Source: Dugong dugon
Taxonomy: Eukaryota; Chordata; Mammalia; Sirenia; Dugongidae
Direction: 5' to 3'
Assembly (NCBI GenBank): GCA_030035585.1
Contig: CM057481.1
Location: 54,259,128 to 54,323,127 of the forward strand
Length of the DNA stretch: 64,000 nt
In this document: positions 20,581 to 31,959 of the stretch, in pieces
How the letters are laid out: every line of letters starts with the position of its first letter
Position numbering within the stretch: position 1 is the first letter of the stretch
The notes under the pieces: model-generated
Told to the model about the DNA's origin: nothing
Seen by the model: the letters and a program-made list of their open reading frames with translations, nothing else
Databases searched by the model: none
Program-made: the position numbers and the translations under genes

Positions 20581-21079
20581 TGTCATGGTTTGAATTATGT
20601 CCCCCCAAAAATGTGTGTAATTTGGCTGGGCCATGATTCCCAGAACTGTGTGGTTGTCCTCCATTTTGTGATTGTAATTTTATGTTAAAGAGGATTAGGG
20701 TGGGATTGTAACACCACCCTTACCCAGGACATATCCCTGATCCAATGTAAAGGGTGTTTCCCTGGGGTGTGGCCTGCACCACCTTTTATCTGTCAAGAGT
20801 AAAAGGTAAGGGAAGCAAGCAGAGAGTTGGGGGACCTCATACCACCAAGAACGCAGTGCCAGGAGCAGAGCGTGTCCTTTGGACCCGGGGTCCCTGGGCA
20901 GAGAAGCTCCTAGTCTGGGGGAACACTGATGAGAAGGCCTAGAAAGAGAAAGCCTTCCCCTGGAGCTGACACCTGAATTTGGACTTTTAGCCTACTTTAC
21001 TGTAAGGAAATAAACTTCTCTTTGTTAAAACCATCCACTTGTGATATTTCTGTTAGAGCAGCACTAGATGACTAAGACG
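20581..21079 (+). mobile_element. Solo LTR, MaLR/ERVL-like
   Basis: It starts 'tgtcatggtttgaattatgt' and ends 'agatgactaagacg', very like mammalian MaLR LTRs. A polyadenylation signal 'aataaa' lies at about 21008, about 70 bp from the end. Apparent 5-bp duplications 'tgggc'/'tgggt' flank it, as for this class. No internal viral genes are present, so it is a recombined solo LTR. Confidence 0.75.
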
Positions 21080-21129
21080 TGGGTTTTCGAAATTTTTGGC
21101 AGAGAAGTCCTTGTTTCAAAAATTTACTT

Positions 21130-21415
21130 TATTTACCAGACCCTCACAGAGCACTATGCTAGACACTGCTCTAAGTGGTTCACAAATATGCACTTATTTA
21201 ATCCTCACAAGAGGTATTATTCTTATTCTGTTTTATAATAATGGGGCACTATTATTATCTTGTTTTACAGATGAGAAAACTGAGGCATGATGGGGGGTGT
21301 TTAAGTGAATTGCTCAAGGTCTGGAAGCTATGAGTAGCAAGGCCGGGATTTGGACCAGGCACTGCAGCTCCAGGACCTATATTCTCAATCATTATACCAT
21401 GCTGCTTCTGTAGAT
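21130..21415 (-). mobile_element. MIR
   Basis: Antisense MIR in order: 'gcactatgctagacactgct', 'cttatttaatcctcacaaga', 'ttacagatgagaaaactgag', 'gccgggatttggaccaggca' and 'attataccatgctgcttctg'. It carries a short internal duplication around 'ataataatggggcac'. Confidence 0.85.
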
Positions 21416-23349
21416 GAATAGCATTTGGAAACACAACATATAAATAGATAACACTTTATGAATATCATGTACATAGTTATACGGTCAGTGAGAAGAAGAA
21501 CAAAGCATTTTTTGACAGCATAGGAATTCTCGTTTGAAGGTTAAATGACAGTTGCAGCCTCTACCACCCCAGAAAGGGAGCTTATTTCTGTAGTTTGCCT
21601 CGAGAGACAAATTTCTGAGAAATTTCATTCTCACAGAAAATACTTTCAAATGGTAATAGAATTTTTCTCCCCTTTAAAGTAACGTATTTTACAAAACTGG
21701 CAAAAAAAAAAAAAAAAGTCTTTAACGAAACTAATTCATAGCTTATAAGATGAGTAGGAAATTAGATTTGAATGTTGAGTCACTAGCAATATCTAATCAC
21801 TTTTATAATATTCCTTAATGCATATTCAATTTGGAGGCTCTTGACTAAGTTTTTGTCAGTTTAACATTATTTGGAAAAATAATTTTCAAATATATCTTAT
21901 AACACCAAGATGATGAACAATGTCATTAAAATTTATATATGAGGGCTCATCTATGTCAGATATTCATTCCAGATCTGAGAAGAGTTAAGTTTATTTTGTC
22001 GAGTATGATGGCTCTAACTTTGTTGCATTCACACCAGTGATAATTGATCTACAGCCAAAAGCACCAAAATACTATAATCTAGATTGCCTAATTGACCTCC
22101 TAGAGACTATTAAGAAGAATCCCGTTAGGAAATAATGTAGAGTTGTACATATATAATATTTCCTAAAAAGAATTCATTTTGTACAAAAAAAGGCAGCTAT
22201 GACTTTATTTTATTTAAAATATTGCCGTAAAAGCTTGCTTTTGCAACGTCAATAAGCTTAAGTATCAAAAGCAAAATCTGGAATACATTGAATTTCATTA
22301 CTAAACAACTCCAAAAAAGCCCCCCTTTAAAAATTATGATCAATTAATAATGTCTGCCATTGGCACAGTACATGGGGAGCGGCAGCACATGAGTGCCAAG
22401 TACACCCCAGCCTGCCCTTTTCTCCTCTGACCCTATTAAAATACTCTTATAAACCAAAAACAAAACCTGCATTTCTTTTAAGTCCTCATAACTCAGGCTT
22501 TTCACTAGGATTGACCTTTTCCCAGTTAGGTGATATTATTGCATTATCTGGAGTTTACCGTTTTAGGAAGGGTTTTTCTGGAGCATCTCCCCGGTGATGG
22601 CAAACATCCCAAATTGCTCCTGGAGAGAAACAACTCTGTGATCTCATCCTGAAGCTTTTAAGACTTCCCCTTGGATTAAAGGTCTTAGCATCTCATTTTT
22701 AAGAAGAAAAGAGAGGTGATAAGTACTATATAAACACATATTTTCTTTAGAGTAATCTTCAGAGACATTGTTGAGTCGAGCAAGTTTTAATGAACTAGCT
22801 GGGCTTAGCACGCTTGTTATTCCACCTCTGGGGACAGGCATTCACATCTGCATGAAACCTCATGCATACCTTTCAAGTCTCTGATCACTGGGGTAAATCT
22901 CAGACTTGGCAGCCCTCTTAGGATGTTATTCATCTTCCTTGTACAGGCAGCCTTTCCCAGACAAAATGCCGCTCTCTGGCTGGACTTCCTCAGGCAACAG
23001 GTAGGCAAGAGTGTGAGAAGAATATCTGCAGGTAGGTGGAGGAGGAAGGATACTATTTGACCTGGGTGAGAACTTCATGGTGCCAGTTAGCAGACACAGG
23101 GTGACGCTTCGCTCTTCGGAGAGTGTCTGCAGAATGTTAGTTGCCAGCTGTCTCCTCCGTTGTTGGTTGTGAGTGATTTTCTCTCTTTGCTTTCATTTCC
23201 TTTCTTTCCCCAAATCTGGCCCAAAGTTCTAACACTGTGACACAAGATATGCTAATTTTCGATCTTCAGCAGGAACTTGGAGGGAAGCACGGGGAATTTC
23301 AGGAAGGATAATAGGGTTTATATATTCCAGCAATACTATATATCCTATC
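21416..23349. other. Single-copy DNA, no gene seen
   Basis: AT-rich and free of recognisable transposons apart from an A-run near 21701-21717. The stretch 22140-22400 has little repeat signature and includes 'caacgtcaataagcttaag' and 'gatcaattaataatgtctg', so it could be conserved regulatory DNA. The small frames look random. Confidence 0.4.
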
Positions 23350-23410
23350 TAAACTCACAATTCAAAGTATACCGAACAGTTTCTTATAAAGTTAAACTTA
23401 CACTTGGCAT

Positions 23411-23593
23411 GCTATTGTTGTGTGCTGTCGAGCCTATTCTGAATCCTAGCAACCCTATAAGACAGAGTTTTCTAGACGTAGTCTTTATGGGAGGAGATGT
23501 CCAGGTCTTTTCTCCGGTAGAGCAGCTGGTGGGTTCAAACCACTCACCTTTCGATTCTAGCTGAGCACTTAACGATTGCACCACCAGGGCTCC
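23411..23593 (-). mobile_element. AfroSINE nested in L1M
   Basis: Antisense copy from 'ttgttgtgtgctgtcgagcc' to 'ccaccagggctcc'. Duplications 'ttacacttggcat' (23398-23410) and 'ttacacttaccat' (23594-23606) show a 13-bp target. Its middle is unusual ('agttttctagacgtagtc'). Confidence 0.9.
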
Positions 23594-23610
23594 TTACACT
23601 TACCATAAAC

Positions 23611-23766
23611 AAAAACCCGTTGTCGTTGAGTCAATTCCAACTCATAGCGACGCTACAGGACAGAGTAGAACTGCCACATAGGGTTTCCAAGGAGCGACTG
23701 GAGAATTTGAACTGCTGAACTTTTGGTTAGCAGCTGAGCTCTTAACCACTGCACTACCAGGACTCC
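23611..23766 (-). mobile_element. AfroSINE, short form, nested in L1M
   Basis: Antisense copy 'cgttgtcgttgagtcaattc' to 'ccactgcactaccaggactc'. Near-duplicated 'cataaac' sits at both sides. It lies about 17 bp from the previous SINE. Confidence 0.9.
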
Positions 23767-24419
23767 ACACATAAACCATACAACCCAGCAATTCCACTCC
23801 TACGAATTTACCCAAAAGAAATGAAGACATATGTCCACATAAAGACCTGTACATAAGTGTTCACAGCAACTTTATTCATATTAGCCCAAAACTGGGAACA
23901 ACCCACACATCTGTCAGCAAAGAATGGATAAAAAAATTATGGTTTATTCATAGATGAACTATGCCTTAGCATTACAAAGGTATGAACTAATGATGTGCAA
24001 CAATGTGGATGAATCACAGAAACACTATGGTGTCATAAAAACATTATGCTGACTGCAAGTATTCCAGATATAACATGGTATATCCATATGATTCCATTTA
24101 TCTGAAATTTTAGGAAAGGCAAAATTAATCCACAGTGACAGGAAGCAGACTAGTGGTTGCCTGGGGCTGGTGGGTGAGGGAGGGACTGTCTGCAAGGTAA
24201 CAGGAGGAAGCTGTTTGGGGAGATGGAAATGTTCTGCATCTTGACTGTGGTAGTGTTTACAGGTGTAGACTGCTGTCAAGACTCAACTATGCATTTAGAA
24301 TGGATACATTTTACTGTATGTAAACTATACTTCAATAAAGTTGACCAACACATTTTATTGTATATAAATTATACTTCAGTAAAATTGACTACCACCCCTT
24401 GTCTGTCAGTTTGTCTTAC

Positions 24420-24905
24420 TGGGGTGGCTTGGGTGTTGCTGTGATGCTGGAAGCTATGCCACCAGAACTGGTATTTCAAATACCAGAAGGGCCACACCCA
24501 AAATGACTAAGACAGACTAGGAAGAAAGGCCTGGCAATTTACTTCTGAAGATTTGTTGCTGTTATTGTTAGGTGCTGTCAAGTCGGTTCTGACTCATAGC
24601 AACCCTATGTGCAACAGAACAAAACACCTCTCAGTCCTGCGCCATCCTCACAATCACTGTTATGCTTCAGTCCATTGTTGCAGCCACTGCGTCAATCCAA
24701 ACATTAGCCAATGAAAACCCAGTGGATCCCTACAGAGGACTGTCCGACACAGTGCTGGAAGAAGACCGCCTAGGTTGGAAGGCACTGAAAACATACAACC
24801 AACTAGCACACCAATGATCGTGGACAAGGTGCAGGGCTTGTCAGCATTGTGTTCTGTCGTACACGGGGTCACCATGAGTCAGAGCTGACTCAACGGCAGC
24901 CAACA
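24420..24905 (+). mobile_element. Internally deleted RTE with nested antisense RTE piece
   Basis: The RTE 5' region ('gctgtgatgctggaagctat', 'gactaagacagactaggaag') is joined directly to the RTE 3' region ('accaatgatcgtggacaagg', 'gtcaccatgagtcagagct'), omitting nearly all coding sequence. An antisense RTE tail is inserted at 24549-24695. It ends 'ccaacaacagcaaag'. Confidence 0.8.
24549..24695 (-). mobile_element. RTE 3' end fragment
   Basis: Antisense tail: 'ttattgttaggtgctgtcaa', 'caacagaacaaaacacctct', and 'gcagccactgcgtcaatcca'. It interrupts the host RTE between 'cttctgaagatt' and 'aacattagccaatg'. Confidence 0.8.
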
Positions 24906-25079
24906 ACAGCAAAGTGACCAAAATAAATAAATATATAAAATGCCAAGCAATCCTTGGCTTGTGAGAGGAATTGTTACTATTCCTTAAAAAATGTTTGAAT
25001 CATAACCGTTTGGGTCACTGTGATTCAGGGCTGCCACATCCCTCTTCTGGGTCTCTTCACAGGATTTCAGGGTAACCTG

Positions 25080-25220
25080 GCCTGGGCGGCAATGAGCCCA
25101 GAGACTGAGTTTCAAGGCCCCGCTCTGGCTCTCTCTCTGAGACCTCCCTAGACGGAGCAGTTACTTAGCCTGCGTCTGTTCCCACAGCTGTAAAATGAAG
25201 GTAATAGACTAGGCCAGAGT
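25080..25220 (+). mobile_element. MIR
   Basis: Sense MIR core and tail: 'gctctggctctctctctgag', then 'gagcagttacttagcctgcg', then 'cagctgtaaaatgaaggtaa'. It is diverged. Confidence 0.5.
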
Positions 25221-25221
25221 T

Positions 25222-25390
25222 TGCATACTGAGGCCCAGAGGTCACATCTGGCCAACATTTGCTAGGCCAGAACAGTGTTTGCTAAATATCTGAATTAATT
25301 TCCAAAATTTAAGAATCAGAAATTTCTCATAGGAAATCCAGATTTCTGGCTTAGCTTGAGAAACAAGTATCTGACAATACTGGATCTTCA
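25222..25390. repeat. Unassigned old interspersed repeat
   Basis: 'cacatctggccaacatttgc', 'cagaacagtgtttgctaaat' and 'atttctggcttagcttgaga' resemble a known medium-copy mammalian repeat, but I cannot name the family with confidence. Confidence 0.35.
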
Positions 25391-25659
25391 TCCCAAATGG
25401 CACCAGTTAGCTGGAACTGAGTAGCCACACTCCTTCTAACCCATGAATAATACTCTCCGGCGCATGTGGTTCCTGCCAGACCCCTTCATCATTTCCGCCC
25501 CTGCCTAGCCTCTGGAGTCACTTTGAGTTTGCAAACCCTGAAGCTGGATCAATGACGAACAATGTAGCACTCTCAAGATGTAAACAACTTCTCAGCTTTG
25601 ATAAATGGCTTAGGATATAATTTTCAGAATAAAATTACAGTCTGTTAACAATAAGTTTC

Positions 25660-25870
25660 TAGGATATACAAAAGGTTTGCACTCAACTGCTAACCTAAAG
25701 GTTGATGGTTCAAACCCACCTAGTGGTACCGCAAAAGAAAAGGCATGGCGATCTACTTCTGTTAAGATTATAGCCAAGAAACCCCTATGGAGCAGGTCTA
25801 CTCTGTACCACATGGCGTCAGCAGGAGTCAGAATCAACCTGAAGGCAACGGGTTTGGTTTGATTTTTGAT
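25660..25870 (+). mobile_element. AfroSINE, long subfamily, head truncated
   Basis: Starts within the head at 'ctgctaacctaaaggttgat', B-box-like 'ggttcaaaccca', long-form middle 'ggcatggcgatctacttctg', tail 'ggcaacgggtttggtttgat'. No clear duplication seen. Confidence 0.85.
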
Positions 25871-26445
25871 TTCCTGTTTTGAGCGCTCCATGCAGAGATA
25901 CATTCTGTACTGGTCCTGAGAGGGCAACTAACGACCACCACAAAAATCCGTCCCACAAGGTCACGTCATCATGTGTGTTCACAGAGAAAACACTTGCCAG
26001 TCTGTGGAATCCAGCTCTCCTTCTGCAAACACTGATCTAAGGCCAAAGAAGCCCAGTACCAGAGAAAGTTTCAGTAATTAAAGTACTTCAGGGCCTACGC
26101 TAAGATAGTCAGGTACTGATCGACAAATGAACGAAACGCAAACCAGCCCCGATAGTATAGTCAAATGTGAAATTGGTCAGTGTTTTTCTTTCTTTTCTTT
26201 TTTGCTTTGTTTATCAACTTGGGGCTCAAGGTCATATATTCTTTCTAAAATCATTTTGAAAGATGTTCTTATTTATTTTCCATGCTTTGAAATATTTTAT
26301 AAAGTACTGGAACTAGCTGTACCATAGAAGTCTAAAACAACTCATCTGTAAAATCAACCGGTCATTGAAACATCAACTACTTTTTCCAAAGTTATTAGTC
26401 TATTCTGCTTGCCAACAACTTCTAAATTTAAAAATAATCCAAAAT
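25871..26445. other. AT-rich DNA, no gene seen
   Basis: I recognise no transposon or exon. Short pyrimidine tracts occur near 26185-26205. Confidence 0.35.
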
Positions 26446-26449
26446 TTCT

Positions 26450-27240
26450 AATTTATTAGCATAATCCTGTTTCGCATTATTAAACTTTCCAGAACTTTGT
26501 CCTTTTTACTAGTATCCTTCCTTCCCTGAAGGAAAAATAAACTCTTGGAGTTATTTATCATTGTACTCTTGTCCAGTTCTTTAAGTCCTGCTTCAATCCA
26601 TTTTCCTAATTCTTCTGTTTTCTTGGTGTGGTTCTCCTTCTCAGTTTTCTTGAGTTGAATACTTATTTTACGCACTGTCACTAAAGAATAGAAAATTTTC
26701 TAAGTTTATACTTAATTCACGCCTTAAGTTTGGACATTTAGCATTATCATTGCCTTTGTTTTCTAAATACGATGTGATTTTATTTTGATTCCTCCTTTGT
26801 CCTAATGCAATCTGGAGTACAAGTTTTAAATTTTCAACTGTCCAGGCGTTTCTTTTTTAAACTATTGTCACTAATTTCTAGTTTAATTCACTAGAGTTAA
26901 ATATGGTCCCTCCATTTTCTGCTTTTTAGAATTTATTGGTATTTTCTTTGAACCTAGCATGCGATAGATAACTACTGATTTTTGTAAATCTTGAATGTGG
27001 GTTTTCCAAATAAATATCCCACAGTTGTTTAAAAAGAATACATGTTTAAGAAGAATATGTTTTCTGATATGATTCAACCTTATTAGTTATATTATTCCAC
27101 TCTTTCTCTACTTATTTGTATATAAATATATGTATTTTTTTAGCACTCTGACAGATTGATAATAAGATATTAAAATCTCCCACCATAGCAGTATTTTTTC
27201 AATTTCTTCATATATTTAACCTTTGTGATACACAAGAAGC
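26450..27240 (-). mobile_element. Ancient L1 ORF2 remnant
   Basis: Antisense L1 blocks: 'ctaatttctagtttaattca', 'gaacctagcatgcgatagat' and 'ttaaaatctcccaccatagc'. They fall in the order of the region between endonuclease and reverse transcriptase in old L1s. Heavily decayed; the left third is less certain. Confidence 0.5.
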
Positions 27241-28570
27241 TGAAGCCTTTTAGAGTTCAAAGGAGAGCACTATGATATAATGGCTTCCGCTGTTAATTAT
27301 TAATATTCGGCATATACAATATGTGCCTCAGAAAAAAATAATTTTCATCAACTGAGATTTTTTATAAATCTCATGATACTAAACATTTGGTAATAATAGT
27401 TTAAATTCTTTTGTAAATGAAAGCAAAATATTCCTAAAGCAAACAGTCACCATAAAGTAGATACTTCATTGAGGTACTTCTAGAAAAGAGTTGTCAGAAT
27501 CAATAAATTTTTAAGGAAAGTTTTTTTTTTTTTAATCAGCTGAAAAAAAATAAATTAATGGTTTGAAAAAGAGATCTAGGAAATTTGAGCCAAGACTCCA
27601 ATTCTCAAGTCCACTTTTCAGAAGGTGAACTTGTCCTCTGAATAAATCAGTACCCACGTCAAATTCCCATTTTTATTTAACAAAATATGCTTCCAATCAA
27701 ATGGTTTAGCTCTCACCTGGTGAGGTCTCTTTATCTTAAATTGTCTGTTATGTAGTTGCCATGAAAATACAATTTAAAAAAAAGTGTCTCTGTATTAGAG
27801 TTTACAATCCTATAAAGTTAAGCCCAATGGAAAACTTTATACCTGGACTACACTATTTTAGAACAAGTCAGAAACACTTTCACAATACTAAGATTTATCC
27901 CTCAGTTCTTGGTTTACGTTTTGTCCTTTGTAAAACTGAATCTTCCTTCACTAGCTGAGAAACAGGGGAAAATGAAGCATAAAATCATCGTCTAACTGAT
28001 CTGAGAAAATTTATGAAAATAGAAGCTTACTCCTTACCCTCAACCAGCAACTTTGCAGGGTGACCCAGCTTAATTTTGTGACACAGTAAAAGAAAAATGC
28101 ATTGCTCAGAAGGTAGCTAAGACTGGTCATTCACGACAGCTTAGATAAAGAGAACTATGAGAAGCAAATGTTGGCAGTGTCCATCCCAGCAAGTTCATTA
28201 CTAGTTTATCCCACTGGGAGGCCATGACTCTCGTGGAGATGGATACATCAGATCCATGTTCTCCAAACTTCCACCTTAATTATGTTCGCCATATTCTTGT
28301 ACCACCTAGACTGATACTAATTTCTTTTAAAACTGATTCATGCTTCATATCTTGAATAACTATCATGCTTCATACCTTGAATAACTATATTTAAAAAGGA
28401 AACTATATATCTCTATGATAGGGTAGAAAATCAAAGCAGTTACAGTTGCAATAAACAGCAGTTAGCATTAAAAATGATTATACTATAAACAAAATATTGT
28501 TAATCTTTATAAATTAAAATTTTAACATTAGGAATAAACAATTAAATATAAGTAATTATAGATAACAATT
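27241..28570. other. AT-rich DNA, no gene seen
   Basis: No transposon or coding signal recognised. A T-run lies at about 27523-27534. A direct repeat of about 25 bp around 'ttgaataactatcatgcttc' occurs at about 28342-28388. Confidence 0.4.
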
Positions 28571-28571
28571 C

Positions 28572-28757
28572 GTGCTAGACTGCTTACCTAAAGGCTGGTG
28601 GTTTGAATCCCCTCAGCAGTGCTGTGGAAAAAAAGGTCTGGCAATCCGCTTCTGTAAAGTTCACAGCCAAGAAAACCCTATGGAGCAGTTCTACTCTGTA
28701 ACACATGGGGTCACCCCGAGTTGGAACTGACTTGATGACAACTAATAACAAACAACA
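28572..28757 (+). mobile_element. AfroSINE, long subfamily
   Basis: The head starts late ('gctagactgcttacctaaag'), the B box reads 'tggtttgaatcccc', the middle is 'gtctggcaatccgcttctgt', and the RTE-like tail is 'gacaactaataacaaacaac'. Confidence 0.85.
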
Positions 28758-29279
28758 AATCATAGATCAAATCAATTTATAAAAATTCGTAGTTAAAAAT
28801 AAGTTCCCCAATAGAAAAGAATTATTTTATAATAAACGGATGTTCTGTTTAAGGCTACTTAAAGGAAGACAAAGATAGAATAAGAAAAACATATTAAGAA
28901 GCTTTTGTTCAATAAACTTGTGGTTTAAGAACACATTTGAAGAGCTCTCCACATTCTCTGCTGTCTTCAGAAAATGTCAATATATTTGGTAAGGTGCATA
29001 GAATAATGTGGAAAGTATTTCATATCCATTTACTGTCGCCTTTCAGTTTGGGATAAAACTAAGGAAGCACCTTTATCACCTCTTTCCAGTGTCTCTGTAT
29101 AATGTGCAAAATACCTTCATGGAGCTCTTCAGATGGGTTTAAAATGAGGCCGTTCAGAGAAGGAAAAGGCTTTTGATGCTTGTGAATTGGTCAGTGGATG
29201 AATGAGTTTGATAGACTCTTTCTATTAAGTCCCTTGGGTTACTGTCTCTGATGGAAGATAAAATTATATTGCTATAATT
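28758..29279. other. Single-copy DNA, no gene seen
   Basis: Nothing recognisable beyond A/T-rich words. No frame is longer than chance. Confidence 0.4.
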
Positions 29280-29510
29280 TACTAGGTACTCATTAGATAC
29301 AAGGCACTATGGTTTAACAGACCTCATTTCAATTTTATGTATATCATCTCATTTAAATCTCCCAATAACTGTTTGAAATAGATATCATTATTATATCCTC
29401 TATATACCTAGGTAAACTGAGTCCAGTATTTGCCTAAGGTCATGCAACGTATTAAATTATTTCAACTTCAGAATTGTGCTCTGAACTACTGCCCTCTACT
29501 GAGTCATATT
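29280..29510 (-). mobile_element. MIR
   Basis: Antisense MIR order: 'aggtactcattagatacaag', 'atatcatctcatttaaatct', 'ctaggtaaactgagtccag' and 'tgcctaaggtcatgcaacgt'. Confidence 0.72.
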
Positions 29511-29607
29511 TCAAGGCTATAACTCCTCCTTGGTTTTGTCAAAGGTCTTAGTCCAAGTCCCCTGAATCAAGGATTGGACATAATTGGTGGCCCTCTCAGA
29601 TACTGGG

Positions 29608-29797
29608 TGGAGCCCAGGTGGCACAGTGGTTAAGAGCTTGGCTGCTCACCAAAACGTCAGCAGTTCAAATCCACCAGCTGTTTCTTGGAAACCCTATGGA
29701 GCAGTTCTACTCTACCCTATAGTGTCGCTATGAGTCAGAATCAACTCGACAGCAATGGGCTTTTTTTTTGGCTTTTGTTTTTTTAATTTTGTTTTTT
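29608..29797 (+). mobile_element. AfroSINE, short form, perfect target duplication
   Basis: Full head with A-box 'tggcacagtggttaagagct', B box 'cagttcaaatccacc', the 45-bp middle absent, then a T-rich tail after 'agcaatgggc'. Perfect 12-bp duplications 'tcagatactggg' lie at 29596-29607 and 29798-29809. Confidence 0.95.
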
Positions 29798-30159
29798 TCA
29801 GATACTGGGATCCAGGAACTGCTGTTTCCATCTACTCCCAAGCTTGATACTCCAGCCCTATCCCAAAAATCCCAAGGTGGTTGGGAAGGCCCATTTATGG
29901 AGCTATGTCTGTTAGTGTGTGCATGCAGTGTATATGTAGGCGCCAAGCGGCAGCAGATGGTAATGGCAGTGGTATCAAAGTCCCAAAGTCAAAAGAGATG
30001 TCCTGATTCCTCTACTATCTCTTTCTTTCTTCATATATGCTCCCAAACCTATACTCAACCCTGATTTTGCCTACTATGAGTAAATAGAATACTACGCTTT
30101 GGAGGACTACTTCACTATGTTAGTTTTTCTGCCTTCTTCAACTGGGTAATTCTTATTAA

Positions 30160-30443
30160 TCTTCTACATCTCAACTTAAATATGGCTTTCCCAAAGAGCT
30201 TAACGAAACCCTAGCCTACTGAAGATTCCCCTTCTTCCAGGAGTTCCCATAGCTTCCTGTACTTTTCTTATCGTAAGATTCATCTCACTGCTATTACTTC
30301 CTGTTAAACATGTGCCTAAGAACTCATAGCATGGGACTGACTGCCTTATTCACCGTATAGTAAAGTAAATCTCTAGCAAAAGTGAAGGGCATTTTGTAGG
30401 CACTCAGTAAATATTGGTTAAATAGATAAATGACTGCCTAATG
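30160..30443 (+). mobile_element. L2 3' region
   Basis: 'tggctttcccaaagagctta', 'tgtacttttcttatcgtaag' and 'gcattttgtaggcactcagt', then 'aaatattggttaaatagata', follow the L2 3' end. An AfroSINE interrupts its end. Confidence 0.6.
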
Positions 30444-30665
30444 CAGGAGCCCTGGTGGCGCAGTGATGAAAGCACTCGGCTACTAACCAAAAAGGTCAGA
30501 GGTCTGAACCCACCAGCTGCTTTACTAGAGAAAGATGTGGAAGTCTGCTTCCATAAAGATTTACAGCCTTGGACATCCTGTGGGGCAGTTCTATTCTGTT
30601 CTGTAGGGTCGCTATGAGTTGAATTCGACTTGATGGCAATGGATTTGGTCTTTAGTTTTTAATGT
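30444..30665 (+). mobile_element. AfroSINE, full (undeleted) form
   Basis: Full head 'ggagccctggtggcgcagtg', B box 'ggtctgaaccca', and the middle 'gagaaagatgtggaagtctg' that the short form lacks. Target duplication 'cctaatg' at 30437-30443 and 30666-30672. Confidence 0.95.
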
Positions 30666-30672
30666 CCTAATG

Positions 30673-31959
30673 TCAGAAACTATTTGATTCACCTAACTCG
30701 CTTTGTTCAAATTCCATGCTTACCAATCAGCCTTCATGTGTTGCATCTCCTACAGGGAAAGAATGTTCTGCTCATGTGGACTTACACACTTTGACTTTGA
30801 TCCTTGTGGTTGTTCTTAAATTAGCAAACTGGTGTTCAATTCCTAGATGTGCCTGGTGGCTGTGAGTCAGTTCCCGAAACACAAGTCCACTCTTAGAGGG
30901 TAAACAAAAGCAGGTTTCTAAGCATGATAAGATAATAAAGCCCTGAACTGTAGAAAATTACTCAAATACACTTAACTAAGGAGACAGCTGATCTCCCCCT
31001 GACAACACCAGTGCCTTTTAAAGGTCAAGAGAAGTCAAGATAGGCTCAAGGCATTACTATTTTTCTGAGGCAATCTGTATATTTAAAAAAAAGAAAAAGA
31101 AAAAGAAAAGCCAAACCCTGTTACAAAAACTATGCAATTATTTTCAATATTTGTATTTTAGTTATTCAAAAGATAATGCTTTATGTAAAAAGATATAACA
31201 CAAAATGACTGTCTAGCTACAAGATAATCACAGAATTAAAAAAAGAACTTATAGTGAACTTACTTACTCCTTCCAGACACAAGGGAGTAGGAAGGCCTGG
31301 AATCATCCTTCTGCCCTTAACAACTGGAAAACTGGAAAAAATATAGGAAACAACTGTTTTAGTAATTGGACCACAAGAAGTGCAGGATTGTGATCCCTGA
31401 GAGGGGAAAACAAACAAGGTGGATCTTACCATCACCCAGGTCTTCTGCCTGGAGGTAATTTCTGCACCGTGGTACAAAAAGAGGAGCCCAAACAGAGCCA
31501 GGCAATCTTACTGAGTTGATGAGATAGAGATTGAAGTTCAGGGAAGCCAAAGAGGCTAGAATATGCAGGGAAGGGAACCCAAGAGGAGACAGCCATGTAG
31601 AAAAATAATTCCAGAAATTTCTATAGTGGTCTTTAGAGTCTTTGGCTACATACCGTCTACATGTGCAGGGTAAAACCCCCCTATGAGGCTGGGTAAGACA
31701 AACATTCTGGAAAATAACAGTTACAAGGGATCAGTAATCCAAACATTTTCCAGGCCTAAGGATAATTTTAATTCTCATCAGGGAGAGTGAAGAAACCTCT
31801 TTGAGCACACAGACACTCAGAAGAGACCTCAGAAGAGTCATACCTTAGAAGAGAGGCTAAATTAACCCTAAAGTAAATATTACTATAGCCCTTCCTACCA
31901 GAATGAAACCAATCACAAGTAATGTAAATGCCCACTCAGTAATGTAAATGCCCAAAATC
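30673..31959. other. Mostly single-copy DNA, part may be old L1 5' UTR
   Basis: Up to about 31200 I see nothing definite except an A-rich (AAAAAG) tract at 31084-31112. From about 31200 the composition recalls the 5' UTR of an old L1, since it leads into recognisable L1M sequence at 31960, but I cannot match it block by block. Confidence 0.3.

Larger units (their letters stand above)
23350..24390 (+). mobile_element. Ancient L1 (L1M-type) 3' end with two nested AfroSINEs
   Basis: The first piece is 'cgaacagtttcttataaagt'. After two SINEs it resumes 'acccagcaattccactccta', 'gcaactttattcatattagc', 'gttctgcatcttgactgtgg' and 'gtaaactatacttcaataaa'. The terminal segment is repeated at 24350-24390. 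It is the same family as 16815-17610. Confidence 0.82.

Noticed and set aside
20581-21079. A possible complete endogenous retrovirus around the LTR
   Set aside because: No second LTR and no gag, pol or env-like frames flank it. It is a solo LTR.
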